From: Bacillota bacterium
GTDB taxonomy: Bacteria; Bacillota; UBA4882; UBA8346
DNA length: 64,000 nt
Assembly: GCA_023392595.1 (NCBI GenBank)
Contig: JAEVYU010000033.1
Coordinates: 36,101-100,100 of the forward strand
Reading direction: 5' to 3'
Below the pieces are notes generated by a model. It did no database searches. It saw nothing but the letters and a program-made list of their open reading frames with translations, and was not told the DNA's origin. Position 1 is the stretch's first letter. Every line of letters begins with the position of its first letter. The position numbers and the translations under genes are program-made. This document shows positions 41,736-51,312 of the stretch, piece after piece.

Positions 41736-42908
41736 TTAAACAGTTCGCTTTTTCATTTGGAAATCAATTAAAACGGCAACCATGAGAATGAACCCTTTGA
41801 CAATCTGCTGCCAGTAAGTTTCCGTATTCAATAAAACCATGCCATTATCGAGGCTTGCCATAACCAAAGCTCCGATTATAGCGCCAACGACATTTCCTTC
41901 GCCTCCCATCAGACTAGTGCCGCCGATTACGCACGATGCGATTGCATCCATTTCGAAGCCTGTTCCGGCCGAAGTGGTAGCGCCATTTAATCGAGCGCTT
42001 AGAATCACCCCGCCGATGGCGCCCAAAAATCCGATTAACACAAAGGCGAACATCGAATTAAGCCGGATATTAATCCCCGATAACCGGGCAGCCTCGTTGT
42101 TGCCGCCGATCGCATAAAGATAACGGCCAAATCTGGTTTTGGTACTAATGACGTAAAAGATTACCGCCAGCCCTAAAAGGATTAGAACCGGAAAGGGAAC
42201 GCCCTCGTAACTGTTGAGAATGAAAATGACTCCTAAAATAAGAATACATACAGCCAAAATAACGATAATTTCCAATGGCAATGGTAAAACATTAAAATTA
42301 TACTTTTGCCGGTTGATCCGGCGTTTTGTTCGAAAGAAAACATAAATCAAAGCAGCTATTCCAGCTAAAATCCAACCCAACTCGGGGGATAAAAATGCCT
42401 GACCAATTTGTACGAACGAATTGTTTAAGGGTGAAATTGTTACGCCACCGGTTAAGCCCAATATCGCCCCTCTAAAGATCATCATTCCGCCTAAGGTTGC
42501 AATAAAAGCCGGTACTCTCCAATAACAAACCCAAAGCCCTTGCCAAAAACCAATCAAGATACCGACAAGTAATGCTATTGCAACGGCTTGCGGAGTGCCC
42601 CATCCGAGTTTAAATTGAAATAAAGCCGCGATTGCGCCGGTCAGGCCGACGACGGAGCCCACGGAAAGGTCAATGTGTCCGGCCACAATGACTAAAACCA
42701 TTCCCAGGGCAAGAATGCCCGTGATGGACATTTGCCGGATCAGATTCGATAAATTACGTGGCGTTAAAAAGGTACCTTCGGTAAGAAAGAAGAATAAAAC
42801 CCATATTACCAATAGAGCCAGTACCATGATGTAGGCTTTATAATCGAATGAAAAATGAACAGAATCCAATAAACCTTTTTTAGCTGGGATTTCATTGTTT
42901 GTTTTCAT
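41736..42908 (-). CDS. xylH: xylose-type sugar ABC transporter permease
   Basis: A 390-residue permease of the BPD_transp_2 family with about ten membrane helices. The motif GHIDLSVGSVVGLTGA near residue 70 and GGNNEAARLSGI near 270 are family hallmarks. The length and the long central region match XylH/MmsB rather than RbsC. It starts 4 nt after the ATPase stop, so they are co-translated. A relative with the same layout is encoded at 8085-9293; the two share the same sequence motifs throughout, so the window contains two paralogous systems. The ligand is inferred from the binding-protein type. Confidence 0.92.
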   Translation of the reverse strand: MKTNNEIPAKKGLLDSVHFSFDYKAYIMVLALLVIWVLFFFLTEGTFLTPRNLSNLIRQMSITGILALGMVLVIVAGHIDLSVGSVVGLTGAIAALFQFKLGWGTPQAVAIALLVGILIGFWQGLWVCYWRVPAFIATLGGMMIFRGAILGLTGGVTISPLNNSFVQIGQAFLSPELGWILAGIAALIYVFFRTKRRINRQKYNFNVLPLPLEIIVILAVCILILGVIFILNSYEGVPFPVLILLGLAVIFYVISTKTRFGRYLYAIGGNNEAARLSGINIRLNSMFAFVLIGFLGAIGGVILSARLNGATTSAGTGFEMDAIASCVIGGTSLMGGEGNVVGAIIGALVMASLDNGMVLLNTETYWQQIVKGFILMVAVLIDFQMKKRTV

Positions 42909-42911
42909 GAT

Positions 42912-44426
42912 TTAACCTCCGGTCGCTAATTGCATTATTTGTGCTTGACTGGTTCCAACTCCGGGTAATTCCCCGGTGATACGCCCCTCGCGCATCACTA
43001 ATATCCGATCACTCATGCCTAAAATCTCCGGAAGTTCCGAAGATACCATGATGACGGCCAAACCTTGACGTACCAGATCATTCATAATCTCATACAATTC
43101 AACTTTGGCCCCTACATCAATCCCCCGGGTCGGTTCATCCAGGAAAAGCACTTTGGGCTTCGTCATTAGCCACTTCGCCACAACCACTTTTTGTTGGTTG
43201 CCGCCGCTCAAATTATTGGTTTCCGTCTCCAAAGAAGGGGTCTTAATAGCTAAATCATTGACATATTCCCTCCCCGACAACACTTCTTTATTATTATTAA
43301 TTAATCCGCAGGATAGTTTTTTTAAACTCGCCAAGGTTATATTTCTAACCACACTCATTTTCAGAACCAAGCCATACCTTTTCCGGTCTTCGGAAACAAA
43401 ACCCAGGCCGTTCCGAATGGCATCCAAAGGCGATTTAATATGTAGTTTTTTATTTTCCAGATAAACTGAACCGGTGACTTTACCGGGAAAAGCTCCGAAA
43501 ATACTGGTAATCAGCTCAGTGCGGCCGGCTCCCATTAAGCCGGACACGCCCAGTATTTCGCCGGCCTTTACATCGAAGGAGACATCCTTCAGAAGTAATT
43601 GACCGGGATGATTGGGATCTTCGGCGTTAAGATGTTCGATACGGAGCAATATCTCACCAAATTTTCGGGACTCACGGGGGAAAAGGGTTTTAATTTCCCG
43701 GCCCACCATCATTTCGATGATTTTGCTTTCGGTCAATTCACTTACCGGGTGGGTGCCTATCGTGTTGCCATCCCGCAGAACGGTTACCCGATCTGCAATT
43801 TGGAACACCTCGCCAAGACGATGGGAAATGTATATGCAGGTAACACCCTGAGATTTTAATTCCCGTAATATATCAAACAATGTTTTGGTTTCACTTTCGG
43901 TTAAGGCCGCAGTCGGTTCATCCAGCACTAAAATACGAGCTTTTTTGCTCAAGGATTTGGCGATTTCCACCAGTTGTTGTTGACCGACGCCTAAATCTTT
44001 AATTTTCCGGTGAACCGGGATATTCAGTTTTACCCGGTTTAATAATTGAATGCTTTGATGATACAGATTATTCCAATCGATCAGTCCCTTACTGACCGGT
44101 TCATTTCCCAAAAAAATATTTTCCCCGATGTCCATTTCTTTGATTAATGCCAATTCCTGATAAATAACAGCGATTCCAGCCGTTTCAGCTTCCTGAATAT
44201 TATGAAACCGACAACACTTTCCATCCATAAGGATTTCTCCGTCATAACTTCCGAACGGATAAACTCCGCTTAAAACCTTAATTAAGGTTGACTTCCCGGC
44301 GCCGTTTTCTCCGACCAACGCATGGACTTCGCCGGGGGCTACTTGTAAATTTACTTTATTCAAGGCCTTGACACCCGGGAACTGTTTGGTGATTTCCCTC
44401 ATTTCTAATACGTAGGGTGAGGTCAT
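42912..44426 (-). CDS. xylG: xylose-type sugar ABC transporter ATP-binding protein
   Basis: A 504-residue protein with two ABC domains. Domain 1 has Walker A GENGAGKST near 39, Walker B ILVLDEPTAAL near 163 and a degenerate signature GVGQQQLVEIA. Domain 2 has SGLMGAGRTEL, signature LSGGNQQKV and Walker B VLFLDEPTRGID. Three residues separate its stop from the permease start. It pairs with the permease and binding protein of this cluster; a paralogous ATPase lies at 6544-8088. Confidence 0.92.
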   Translation of the reverse strand: MTSPYVLEMREITKQFPGVKALNKVNLQVAPGEVHALVGENGAGKSTLIKVLSGVYPFGSYDGEILMDGKCCRFHNIQEAETAGIAVIYQELALIKEMDIGENIFLGNEPVSKGLIDWNNLYHQSIQLLNRVKLNIPVHRKIKDLGVGQQQLVEIAKSLSKKARILVLDEPTAALTESETKTLFDILRELKSQGVTCIYISHRLGEVFQIADRVTVLRDGNTIGTHPVSELTESKIIEMMVGREIKTLFPRESRKFGEILLRIEHLNAEDPNHPGQLLLKDVSFDVKAGEILGVSGLMGAGRTELITSIFGAFPGKVTGSVYLENKKLHIKSPLDAIRNGLGFVSEDRKRYGLVLKMSVVRNITLASLKKLSCGLINNNKEVLSGREYVNDLAIKTPSLETETNNLSGGNQQKVVVAKWLMTKPKVLFLDEPTRGIDVGAKVELYEIMNDLVRQGLAVIMVSSELPEILGMSDRILVMREGRITGELPGVGTSQAQIMQLATGG

Positions 44427-44540
44427 CGTTGATTGCCCCTTTCAGAAAAACATATCAAAACGTGATGACGACTTGGTAATAAAATTTTCTGGCGTTCCAG
44501 ATAATCCTTATTTTTTGATACAAGCGTCCCAATAACGATG

Positions 44541-44576
44541 AAAAGAGGGGAGGAGAGAAGAACTCCGCCCCCCTTT
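44541..44576 (-). terminator. attenuating hairpin between xylF and xylG
   Basis: On the minus strand a GC-rich stem forms between GGGGGGCGGAG (44573-44563) and CTCCTCCCCTC (44555-44545), with CTTTT following. Its place after the binding-protein gene suggests partial termination, giving more receptor than ATPase and permease. Confidence 0.6.
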
Positions 44577-44584
44577 GGAGTTGA

Positions 44585-45586
44585 TTATTTTCCGTAGATC
44601 TCGGCTTCGGTATGATATTTGTCGGCTACGATAACGGACTTCATATTTTTGGCATCAACTTGAATCGGTACCAACATGATGGAGGGAACTTTAATCTTGC
44701 CATTTTCGGTCGTGGTATTAATTCCGGTTACTTTTCGCTTATTGGCCAGTTCTATTGCAACTTTAGCAGCACTGGTAGCGATTTGTTTGATGGGTTTGTA
44801 GATGGTGACAGCTTGAGTACCGGCCACCACACGTTTACAAGCGGCCAATTCACCGTCTTGACCGGTCGTAGGAACTTTTCCATCTAATTTTTGTTCGGCT
44901 AGTGCCTGAACGGCACCGCCGGCGGTTCCATCATTAGCGCAAAGAATCGCTACAACGTTATTCTTATATTGAGTAAGTCCGTTCTCAACATACTTTAAGG
45001 CTTTTTCAGGAGACCAACCTTCGCACCACTGTTCAAATACCACCTTGATATTGGGATATTTTTTCAAGATGTTTTCAAACCCTTGGCGTACCAAATGGGC
45101 GTTGTTGTCCGTCGGAGAACCGTTAATAATGAAGTAATTGCCGTTGGGTTTAGTTTTGCAAACATAATCAGCCATTAATTCGCCGACTTTAACACTGTCA
45201 AAAGACACATAATAATCAAGGTCACTGTTTTTGATTAGCCGGTCGTAAGCAATTACCGGAACTCCCGCTTTATGGGCGGAATTTACAATAGCGCTGGCGG
45301 TATCGCCGTTTTGAGAAATAACCACTAGGGCCTTAATCCCTTGAGTAATTAAGTTTTCACATTGACTATTCTGTAAGTTTTCATCGCCGTTAGCTGCGGC
45401 AACCAGCACGTCAATTCCGGCTTTTTTGCATTGCGCGACGAAAATATCACGGTCGTTTTGCCATCTCTCCTCTTGTAATGTGGCAAAAGAGATTCCCACT
45501 TTGATTTTACCGGCGCCAATACCTGGTACCGCCAAAACAGTCAGCATTAGGGATACAGCCATTACGAATAAAACATACTTTTTCAT
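44585..45586 (-). CDS. xylF: xylose-type ABC transporter substrate-binding protein
   Basis: A 333-residue extracytoplasmic receptor of the XylF type. Residues 1-24 are a signal peptide (KKYVLFVMAVSLMLTVLAVPGIGA). The mature part opens IKVGISFATLQEERWQNDRD, very like E. coli XylF, and continues with VIAYDRLIKNSDLDYYVSFDSVKVGE and a TGQDGEL motif near residue 236 that lies by the ligand in XylF. GGGAGG precedes the ATG. It is the first gene of the transporter operon and follows the signalling genes, which are likely to regulate it. D-xylose is the probable ligand. Confidence 0.9.
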   Translation of the reverse strand: MKKYVLFVMAVSLMLTVLAVPGIGAGKIKVGISFATLQEERWQNDRDIFVAQCKKAGIDVLVAAANGDENLQNSQCENLITQGIKALVVISQNGDTASAIVNSAHKAGVPVIAYDRLIKNSDLDYYVSFDSVKVGELMADYVCKTKPNGNYFIINGSPTDNNAHLVRQGFENILKKYPNIKVVFEQWCEGWSPEKALKYVENGLTQYKNNVVAILCANDGTAGGAVQALAEQKLDGKVPTTGQDGELAACKRVVAGTQAVTIYKPIKQIATSAAKVAIELANKRKVTGINTTTENGKIKVPSIMLVPIQVDAKNMKSVIVADKYHTEAEIYGK

Positions 45587-45845
45587 TTGATTACCTCCCG
45601 ATTTATTATTATTTTTTCGGACTCCAATTTTTCTTTCCCTAAATCACCTGCCTTTTTCTCCAAAGGGATCCCGGTTGGGATTGGAATATTTACTACTATT
45701 TCATACTACACACTCATTTAAAATATCACCGTTTATTCCCAAAGTATCTGGAGAATATTGCAAAACGCAGCCAAAAATTTGTAAAAAAAAATTTACATCC
45801 CTGTAAATTAATTTTTACTAGTATTTTTTTGCGGTAAAAAAAGTA
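45587..45845 (-). other. leader/promoter region of the xylFGH operon
   Basis: About 260 nt between the sensor gene and xylF. It should hold the promoter and the YesN-type operator sites that respond to the two-component system. I find no clear -35/-10 pair; a short inverted repeat with GGATCCC lies near 45666-45685. Confidence 0.4.
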
Positions 45846-46898
45846 CTACTTTGGCCATTTGGATTTGGGAATATTTAGGTAAATCTCATTTTTCTTATGA
45901 TAATTGTCTTTGATGATGAGATCGATGTTATCTTTATCAATCGGAATGGGGTTGATCGTTTCCGAGGGGACCAGATGCTTGCCGTTAAATGTAGGGGCTG
46001 AGTTGGTTTTGATTTCCTTACCGGCCCCCAGCATCATCGCTAAATCTGCCGCACGGTAGGCTAATTTTTTGATGGGTTTGTAAACGGTCATTAGTTGTGT
46101 GCCTTCAACAATACGTTGGCAACCCGACAGGTCGGCATCATGTCCTGCCACCAATATTTTTCCTGCCAAACGCCATTCCGCCAGAGCTTCAATGACCGCA
46201 TTTGCCAGCCCGTCATTGGCCGCGATCACGGCCTGAAAACTTTTCTTTTCATTGAGCAAAGCTTGAATATCTTGATAAGCGGCCTCCGGCCGCCAATCTT
46301 CAGCCCAAGTTTCAAAAATGATTTTTATCTTTTTTTCTTTTAGGTAAGTACCTAAAATGTTTTTGTAGCCCTTATCCAACAAGTAGCAATTATTATCCGT
46401 GGTTGGACCGTTGATGATGACGTAATTCCCGGCAGGAACTTTATTCACTAAATACTCAGCCATATACTCTCCGACTTTAACACTATCAAAGGATATATAA
46501 AGATCCAGAGGCGCATTCCGGATTAACCGGTCATAAGAAATGACTTTAACCCCGGATCTTTTAGCCATTTGAACGGCTAAGGAAGCTTGGTTTAAATCAT
46601 GGGGCACAATCACCAGGACATTAATTCTCTGTTTGATTAACTGCTCTACTTGCCGGTTTTGTTCTTTGGCATTATTATTGGCATTTTGGAAGATGACTTC
46701 TCCTCCCAATTGTTTGATTCTTTCAGAAAAAAAGTCCCGATCCCGCTGCCATCTTTCTTCTTGTAAAGTCGCCATGGATAAACCGATTTTAATCGGATGC
46801 AAACTACCCGATGATTTGGAAGATGGTTGCCGCCAATTCCAGCTGATGAAGATGAAGCAAGAAAACAGGATGACTCCTAATAAAAGCAGTCTTTTCAT
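45846..46898 (-). CDS. XylF-like sugar-binding protein, probable sensor component
   Basis: A 350-residue paralogue of XylF located in the signalling cluster. It keeps the XylF pattern (IKIGLSMATLQEERWQRDRD, VISYDRLIRNAPLDLYISFDSVKVGEYMAEY, AGHDADLSGCQRIVEGTQLMTVYKP). Instead of a clean signal peptide it begins with a single hydrophobic stretch (LLLLGVILFSCFIFISW), which may be an uncleaved anchor or an atypical lipoprotein signal (LFSC). Its gene is 3 nt from the response regulator gene, so it is made with the two-component system rather than the transporter. In Clostridium beijerinckii the XylFII protein passes the xylose signal to a LytS kinase; this is a candidate for that role. Confidence 0.82.
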   Translation of the reverse strand: MKRLLLLGVILFSCFIFISWNWRQPSSKSSGSLHPIKIGLSMATLQEERWQRDRDFFSERIKQLGGEVIFQNANNNAKEQNRQVEQLIKQRINVLVIVPHDLNQASLAVQMAKRSGVKVISYDRLIRNAPLDLYISFDSVKVGEYMAEYLVNKVPAGNYVIINGPTTDNNCYLLDKGYKNILGTYLKEKKIKIIFETWAEDWRPEAAYQDIQALLNEKKSFQAVIAANDGLANAVIEALAEWRLAGKILVAGHDADLSGCQRIVEGTQLMTVYKPIKKLAYRAADLAMMLGAGKEIKTNSAPTFNGKHLVPSETINPIPIDKDNIDLIIKDNYHKKNEIYLNIPKSKWPK

Positions 46899-46901
46899 AT
46901 C

Positions 46902-48500
46902 TTAGCGTTCTCCCTTCATTTGGATTTGTTCGTCGCGGTATTCGGTGGGAGTCATTTCATAATATTTCCGGAATATCCGGCTGAAGTAATTGGGATCATT
47001 ATAGCCAATTGAAAAACAGCATTCTTTTACGGAAATTCCTTGCGCCAAAAGGGATAAGGCTTTATCCATTCTCAATTTGGTAACATACTCGCTGAAACTG
47101 ACCCCCATTTCTTCCCGGAAAAGTCTGCTGAAGTAAAAAGGACTGATGCCGATGGTATGCGATATGTCATCCAAGTTTACAGTTTGGGTAAATTGGCGAT
47201 CAATAATCTCTTTTGCCTGGCGAATGATGGTTTTAATTTGATTGGCTCGGCCCTCCCGCACCAGTAAAGCCAAACTGATCAATCGCTGGGTAATTTCTTT
47301 TATTATTTCATGTATGGTTTGTTTTCCTTTAAATAGGGCTATGATTTGTTTAAAACCGGGTAGACTTGTATTTCCGGCTTTAGAATCCCTGCCAATCCGG
47401 TGTGCATTAACCAATAACTCAAGCAAATAGAAAAATAAGCGATCCTGATTTTCCTGGAAATGGGTATATTTCGAAAAAAGTTGAGTTGTTAATGTCTCGA
47501 CTTTTTCGGCATTTCCATAACGAATGGAGTCCAGGATTTCCTGAATCTTTTGGTTAAAATCATGTTCCCAGTCTTGTCCATGCTGTTTCTGGACATCATT
47601 GTAATGAAAAATGGGACTCTCCCCACAATAACTCAAAGCCAGCAAGGATTCTTGGTAAGAACGTTTTAATTCGGACGATGCGGGATAAGTACGCCCGATC
47701 CCGATGTGAATATCGGTGATTGTCGGTTCTTTTTGGATAAAGCCGATTATTTTCCGGGATAAAGATATCGGTTCAAGATTGGTTGCCGGTAGATTGGGTC
47801 CCAGCGGAATAAAAATGGTCAGAGGGTTGGTCTTAACCGGTGCAACCAGGCAAGGAGTCAGATGACGGATTTCTTCAGCGATGTCATTTGTTTTTTGCCG
47901 AAGCACAAAACTCAATTCCACCAAGGCGTCCATTGGGATATTCATTTTATGACGGTATGAAACGGCTAAAAAGAATCCGCTGGTGAATTGCAAAGCTAAT
48001 AATTCCTGGTATTGGGCTAAAGCATCTTCGGTGATTCCGTTGATCAGTTCGATAATAAACTCATTTTCAATGATGGGTAATAATTTTTTGTAGCGTTCCC
48101 TCAAGACTAATTCTTCGAGACGTTCTTTGCGTATCTTGGCCAACTGTTGTCTGGCCCGGTCAACAAGTTCCAGTAAGCGCGTCTTATGAATCGGTTTCAC
48201 CAAATAATCGTAAACATTCAGCCGTATGCCTTCTTGAGCATAGGAAAAATTTTCGTATGCTGTCAATATAACTAAAATAGCGCTGGGGTCCATCCGGCGG
48301 ATCTCGGTTAACGCTTCTAAACCGTTGATTCCCGGCATTTTCATATCCATCATAACCAGTTCCGGATGGAACAGATCTGCTTTTTCAATTGCTTCCCGCC
48401 CGGTGTGAGCGATTTCTAGTTGTAGGTCGGGCTCCTTGCCGAGAATCAGACAAATAGAATCCAACATAATCTGTTCATCATCAACAACCAATACTTTCAT
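46902..48500 (-). CDS. yesN: YesN-type response regulator (REC + AraC HTH)
   Basis: A 532-residue DNA-binding response regulator. The receiver domain (1-120) has the acidic pair in VVDDEQ, the phospho-acceptor D in LVMMDMKMPG near residue 54, T in ILVILTAYENF and K in YLVKPIHK. A long central region of about 300 residues is typical of YesN proteins. The last 100 residues form an AraC-type double helix-turn-helix (IDDISHTIGISPFYFSRLFREEMGVSFSEYV, then ECCFSIGYNDPNYFSRIFRKY). AGGAGG lies 7 nt before the ATG at 48500; a start five codons earlier is not supported. It should activate xylFGH. Confidence 0.93.
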   Translation of the reverse strand: MKVLVVDDEQIMLDSICLILGKEPDLQLEIAHTGREAIEKADLFHPELVMMDMKMPGINGLEALTEIRRMDPSAILVILTAYENFSYAQEGIRLNVYDYLVKPIHKTRLLELVDRARQQLAKIRKERLEELVLRERYKKLLPIIENEFIIELINGITEDALAQYQELLALQFTSGFFLAVSYRHKMNIPMDALVELSFVLRQKTNDIAEEIRHLTPCLVAPVKTNPLTIFIPLGPNLPATNLEPISLSRKIIGFIQKEPTITDIHIGIGRTYPASSELKRSYQESLLALSYCGESPIFHYNDVQKQHGQDWEHDFNQKIQEILDSIRYGNAEKVETLTTQLFSKYTHFQENQDRLFFYLLELLVNAHRIGRDSKAGNTSLPGFKQIIALFKGKQTIHEIIKEITQRLISLALLVREGRANQIKTIIRQAKEIIDRQFTQTVNLDDISHTIGISPFYFSRLFREEMGVSFSEYVTKLRMDKALSLLAQGISVKECCFSIGYNDPNYFSRIFRKYYEMTPTEYRDEQIQMKGER

Positions 48501-48511
48501 TACAAACCTCC

Positions 48512-49996
48512 TCAATAATTCTTCTTGAAGGGTAATTTGATCCGGATGGATGTCCCCTGACCCGGGACGCTATGGATGGCAAATAAATCTTCTTCGCCAA
48601 AAAAGAGCCGTAGTCTCTCCCGGACATTGTGCAAACCTAAACCGGTAGTATGACCGGTTAGCTGCGCGCCTTGCTGGATTTTGATTAAAGTTTCGTTATC
48701 CATGCCGACTCCGTTATCTAAAACTTGGACAATTGCGGTTCCCCATTCTTGATATGCCTGAACTTCGATTCTGCCGCCATTTTCCATGTCTTCGATCCCG
48801 TGGATTAAGGCATTCTCTATAATTGGCTGTAGCGTTAACAATGGAATCAGGTAATCCAACACTGCCGGTTCGATTTTAACTTGAAACTGAAAACGTTCAT
48901 TACCAAAACGGGTTTTTAGAATAAAGAAATAAGTATTCAAATGGTTGAATTCATCTTGAAGGGTAACCGGAGTGTCGAGAGTCCGTAAATTATAACGCAG
49001 CAGGGAAGAGACTTTATCGACGAATTCAGCGGTTCGCTCTGCATTCTCCATGATTGCCAGTTGAACTCCGGCATTGAGCATATTGAACAAAAAATGCGGA
49101 TTGATCTGGGATTGGAGAGCGTGGAGTTCCGCCTCACGCAATACATTTTTCATGGAAAGGTTTTGTAACTCTTGCTCCTGAAGCCGGATTTCCAGATCCG
49201 ATTTGTTTTTAATCTCGGCAATCAGCCGGGTGATGCTGGTAACCATCTCATTGAAAGCCCTGGTTACGACGGAGATGTCGTCATTGCTGGATATTTTCAG
49301 TGGAGATATGGAAAAATTCCCTCTGGAGATTGACTTGGCAGCCTCAACCAGGTTCCGGAGAGGTTTAGTAAGGCTGAAACTGGTCCAAAAGGTAATCAGA
49401 ATACTGAAAATCAGCGCTCCGATAATCAGAAATAATCCTAATTGTTGAATGTAAATAAGACGCTGCGAAATTAACAAATACTTGCGGCTATTGGCTTCCA
49501 ATTGCTTGGTAATTAAGCGTTCAATGGCCCATTTAATGTTGGCGTTATAACGGACTACCTCATTAAAAGCCTGAAGGTATCCGGCGGAATCCCGGGCCCG
49601 TTTGGCCTTTTCAGCGATCTCGGCCTGTTGTAAAAAAGAACGGGTCATATTGCGAATATTTTCCAACAAGAGATAATTTTCCGGTGTTTCTTCGATAACA
49701 GTCAAATTGGAGTATTCGGAGTCTATCTCCTGAATGTAAAGGTAATATTGTCTTAACATATAGAAGTTGCGCGAAACCAAATATTTTTCAAGAAAAGAGA
49801 CTGCGTTATCAATATCCGCGCTGAATTCTTTCAGCCGAATATTATTGGTGAGCAAGCTATTGATTTGGTTCAATAAAAATTGTTCATGATAATATGAAAA
49901 AAAGCTTACCGTAGCAAAGATAGCGATCATCGATAGAAAAGGGAAAAGCAACTTACTGCGAATGCTTTGGGGTATTTTTCGGTTTGTTGTTTCCAT
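48512..49996 (-). CDS. yesM: YesM/LytS-type sensor histidine kinase
   Basis: A 494-residue membrane histidine kinase. One helix lies near residues 14-36 and another near 178-200, with about 140 extracytoplasmic residues between. A HAMP domain (SLTKPLRNLVEAAKSISRGNF) is followed by the His_kinase domain with the phospho-acceptor in LQSQINPHFLFNMLNAG, then the ATPase with N-box ENALIHGIEDM, G1 VLDNGVGMD and G2 GLGLHNVRERL. It overlaps the upstream sensor gene by about 44 nt and the response regulator starts 11 nt after it. The small periplasmic domain fits signalling through a partner sugar-binding protein rather than direct ligand binding. The start may also be 9 nt earlier. Confidence 0.93.
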   Translation of the reverse strand: METTNRKIPQSIRSKLLFPFLSMIAIFATVSFFSYYHEQFLLNQINSLLTNNIRLKEFSADIDNAVSFLEKYLVSRNFYMLRQYYLYIQEIDSEYSNLTVIEETPENYLLLENIRNMTRSFLQQAEIAEKAKRARDSAGYLQAFNEVVRYNANIKWAIERLITKQLEANSRKYLLISQRLIYIQQLGLFLIIGALIFSILITFWTSFSLTKPLRNLVEAAKSISRGNFSISPLKISSNDDISVVTRAFNEMVTSITRLIAEIKNKSDLEIRLQEQELQNLSMKNVLREAELHALQSQINPHFLFNMLNAGVQLAIMENAERTAEFVDKVSSLLRYNLRTLDTPVTLQDEFNHLNTYFFILKTRFGNERFQFQVKIEPAVLDYLIPLLTLQPIIENALIHGIEDMENGGRIEVQAYQEWGTAIVQVLDNGVGMDNETLIKIQQGAQLTGHTTGLGLHNVRERLRLFFGEEDLFAIHSVPGQGTSIRIKLPFKKNY

Positions 49997-50996
49997 GTTT
50001 CTCATCTTTTTCCATTGTATTTAGATAGGAATGAACATTATCGCCATTGATTAAAAGGAGAGGACTATTATATTTTTCCTGAAGGGTTTGGCCTTGCTTG
50101 AGCCGGATGACCGTAAGCATGCTTTGAACGCCAAGTTTAAAAGGATCATCGGTTAATACGCCCCAAATCACTCCCCGTTTGATGTAATTAGCGATTTCAT
50201 TGGTGAATCCACTGCCGATAATGGTAACATGGGTCACCCGGTTTAGATCAACTACCACTTTGGAAACACCCAAGGTATCACTGGCGTTGGAACAGATAAT
50301 GGCTTGAATTTCCGGGTAATTGGTCAAAATAGATTGGGTTTGTTCCTCGGCGCTGATGCTGCCTCCTTTTGAGGTGAGGATCAGTTTTAGCTGCAATCCG
50401 GGATGGCCCCGGAGGGCATCTTGGATTCCTTGTAGATAATGGTAGTAATTCGTACGGGAGTAATTGGAATCCACTAAGACGGCTATCTTTACAGACCCCG
50501 AAAGAGCCTTGATTAAGGCATTGCCTGTTTTATAGCCTAAGTCATACGTATTAATGCCCACTGTGGAAAGCTGTTTCAGATCATCGATATCATTCGAGAG
50601 CGCTACAACGGGGATTTTTTTTCCAATCGCCTCATGAATCAGAGACTTTATGGAAGGATTGTTTGGAATCGAAACCATGATTCCATCCACGCTGGATAAC
50701 ACGGACATTTCTAAAAAACGCTCCATCTCTTTTACATCTAGAAAACGGGGATTGAAGATTTCCAAAGCCACTTTCTCCTGATTGGCGACCTTGAGTGCTC
50801 CGGCATGGACTTCTTCCCAGTATTCTTCGTCCGTATCCCTTGTTATCATTACAAAATGGAAACGATAGTTGCGGGGATCTTCCGAGTGGAACGTCAACCC
50901 GGTTTCTTTCCATAAAAAATCATTGGTATTATAGATTAAAGCGATCACCACGATCACAATCAGAATTATCAATAGGCTAATCCAGTGGTATTTCAT
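49953..50996 (-). CDS. membrane-anchored sugar-binding protein, sensor partner of the kinase
   Basis: A 347-residue periplasmic-binding-protein fold of the LacI/ribose-binding class with an uncleaved N-terminal helix (WISLLIILIVIVVIALIY) as anchor. The binding domain starts YRFHFVMITRDTDEEYWEEVHAGA and includes VDGIMVSIPNNP, IPVVALSNDID and VTIIGSGFTNEIA. It is more divergent from XylF than the 45846-46898 paralogue. It is the first gene of the signalling operon and overlaps the kinase gene, so stoichiometric partnership is likely, as in the LytS/YesM-type xylose and arabinose sensing systems of clostridia. The C-terminal 20 residues are very basic and hydrophilic. Confidence 0.88.
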   Translation of the reverse strand: MKYHWISLLIILIVIVVIALIYNTNDFLWKETGLTFHSEDPRNYRFHFVMITRDTDEEYWEEVHAGALKVANQEKVALEIFNPRFLDVKEMERFLEMSVLSSVDGIMVSIPNNPSIKSLIHEAIGKKIPVVALSNDIDDLKQLSTVGINTYDLGYKTGNALIKALSGSVKIAVLVDSNYSRTNYYHYLQGIQDALRGHPGLQLKLILTSKGGSISAEEQTQSILTNYPEIQAIICSNASDTLGVSKVVVDLNRVTHVTIIGSGFTNEIANYIKRGVIWGVLTDDPFKLGVQSMLTVIRLKQGQTLQEKYNSPLLLINGDNVHSYLNTMEKDEKHGNNKPKNTPKHSQ

Positions 50997-51117
50997 GTAA
51001 ACCTCTGCCAGTAAATAAATTAATTGATAACTGAGGGATCCATTAGGAAACGGTTTATGTAAATTAATTTAACAAATGTTTAGAAAATCCTTTTTTCAGG
51101 AAACCTGCGGATGTGGT

Positions 51118-51146
51118 TTGTGTTTATCATCATGAAATGGTATAAT
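51118..51146 (+). promoter_or_regulatory. promoter of secA
   Basis: TTGTGT (51118-51123) and TATAAT (51141-51146) are 17 nt apart, and TGG before the -10 makes it an extended -10 promoter. The leader to secA is about 160 nt with no gene. The 316-nt stretch between the sensor gene and secA otherwise holds nothing I can name. Confidence 0.75.
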
Positions 51147-51312
51147 ATTACGGAAAATTGGGCTGACACTTTTTGGGTAAGATTACGTTTATTTAAAATG
51201 AAAAGTTTTGGGGATGAAAGCTGGAATGGCAACTTCTTTACGATTTGGACTGTTTTTGCCTTTTCCAAGTCTAATACCCTAAAAATTATAGATATTAAAT
51301 CGGGGTGCAGGA

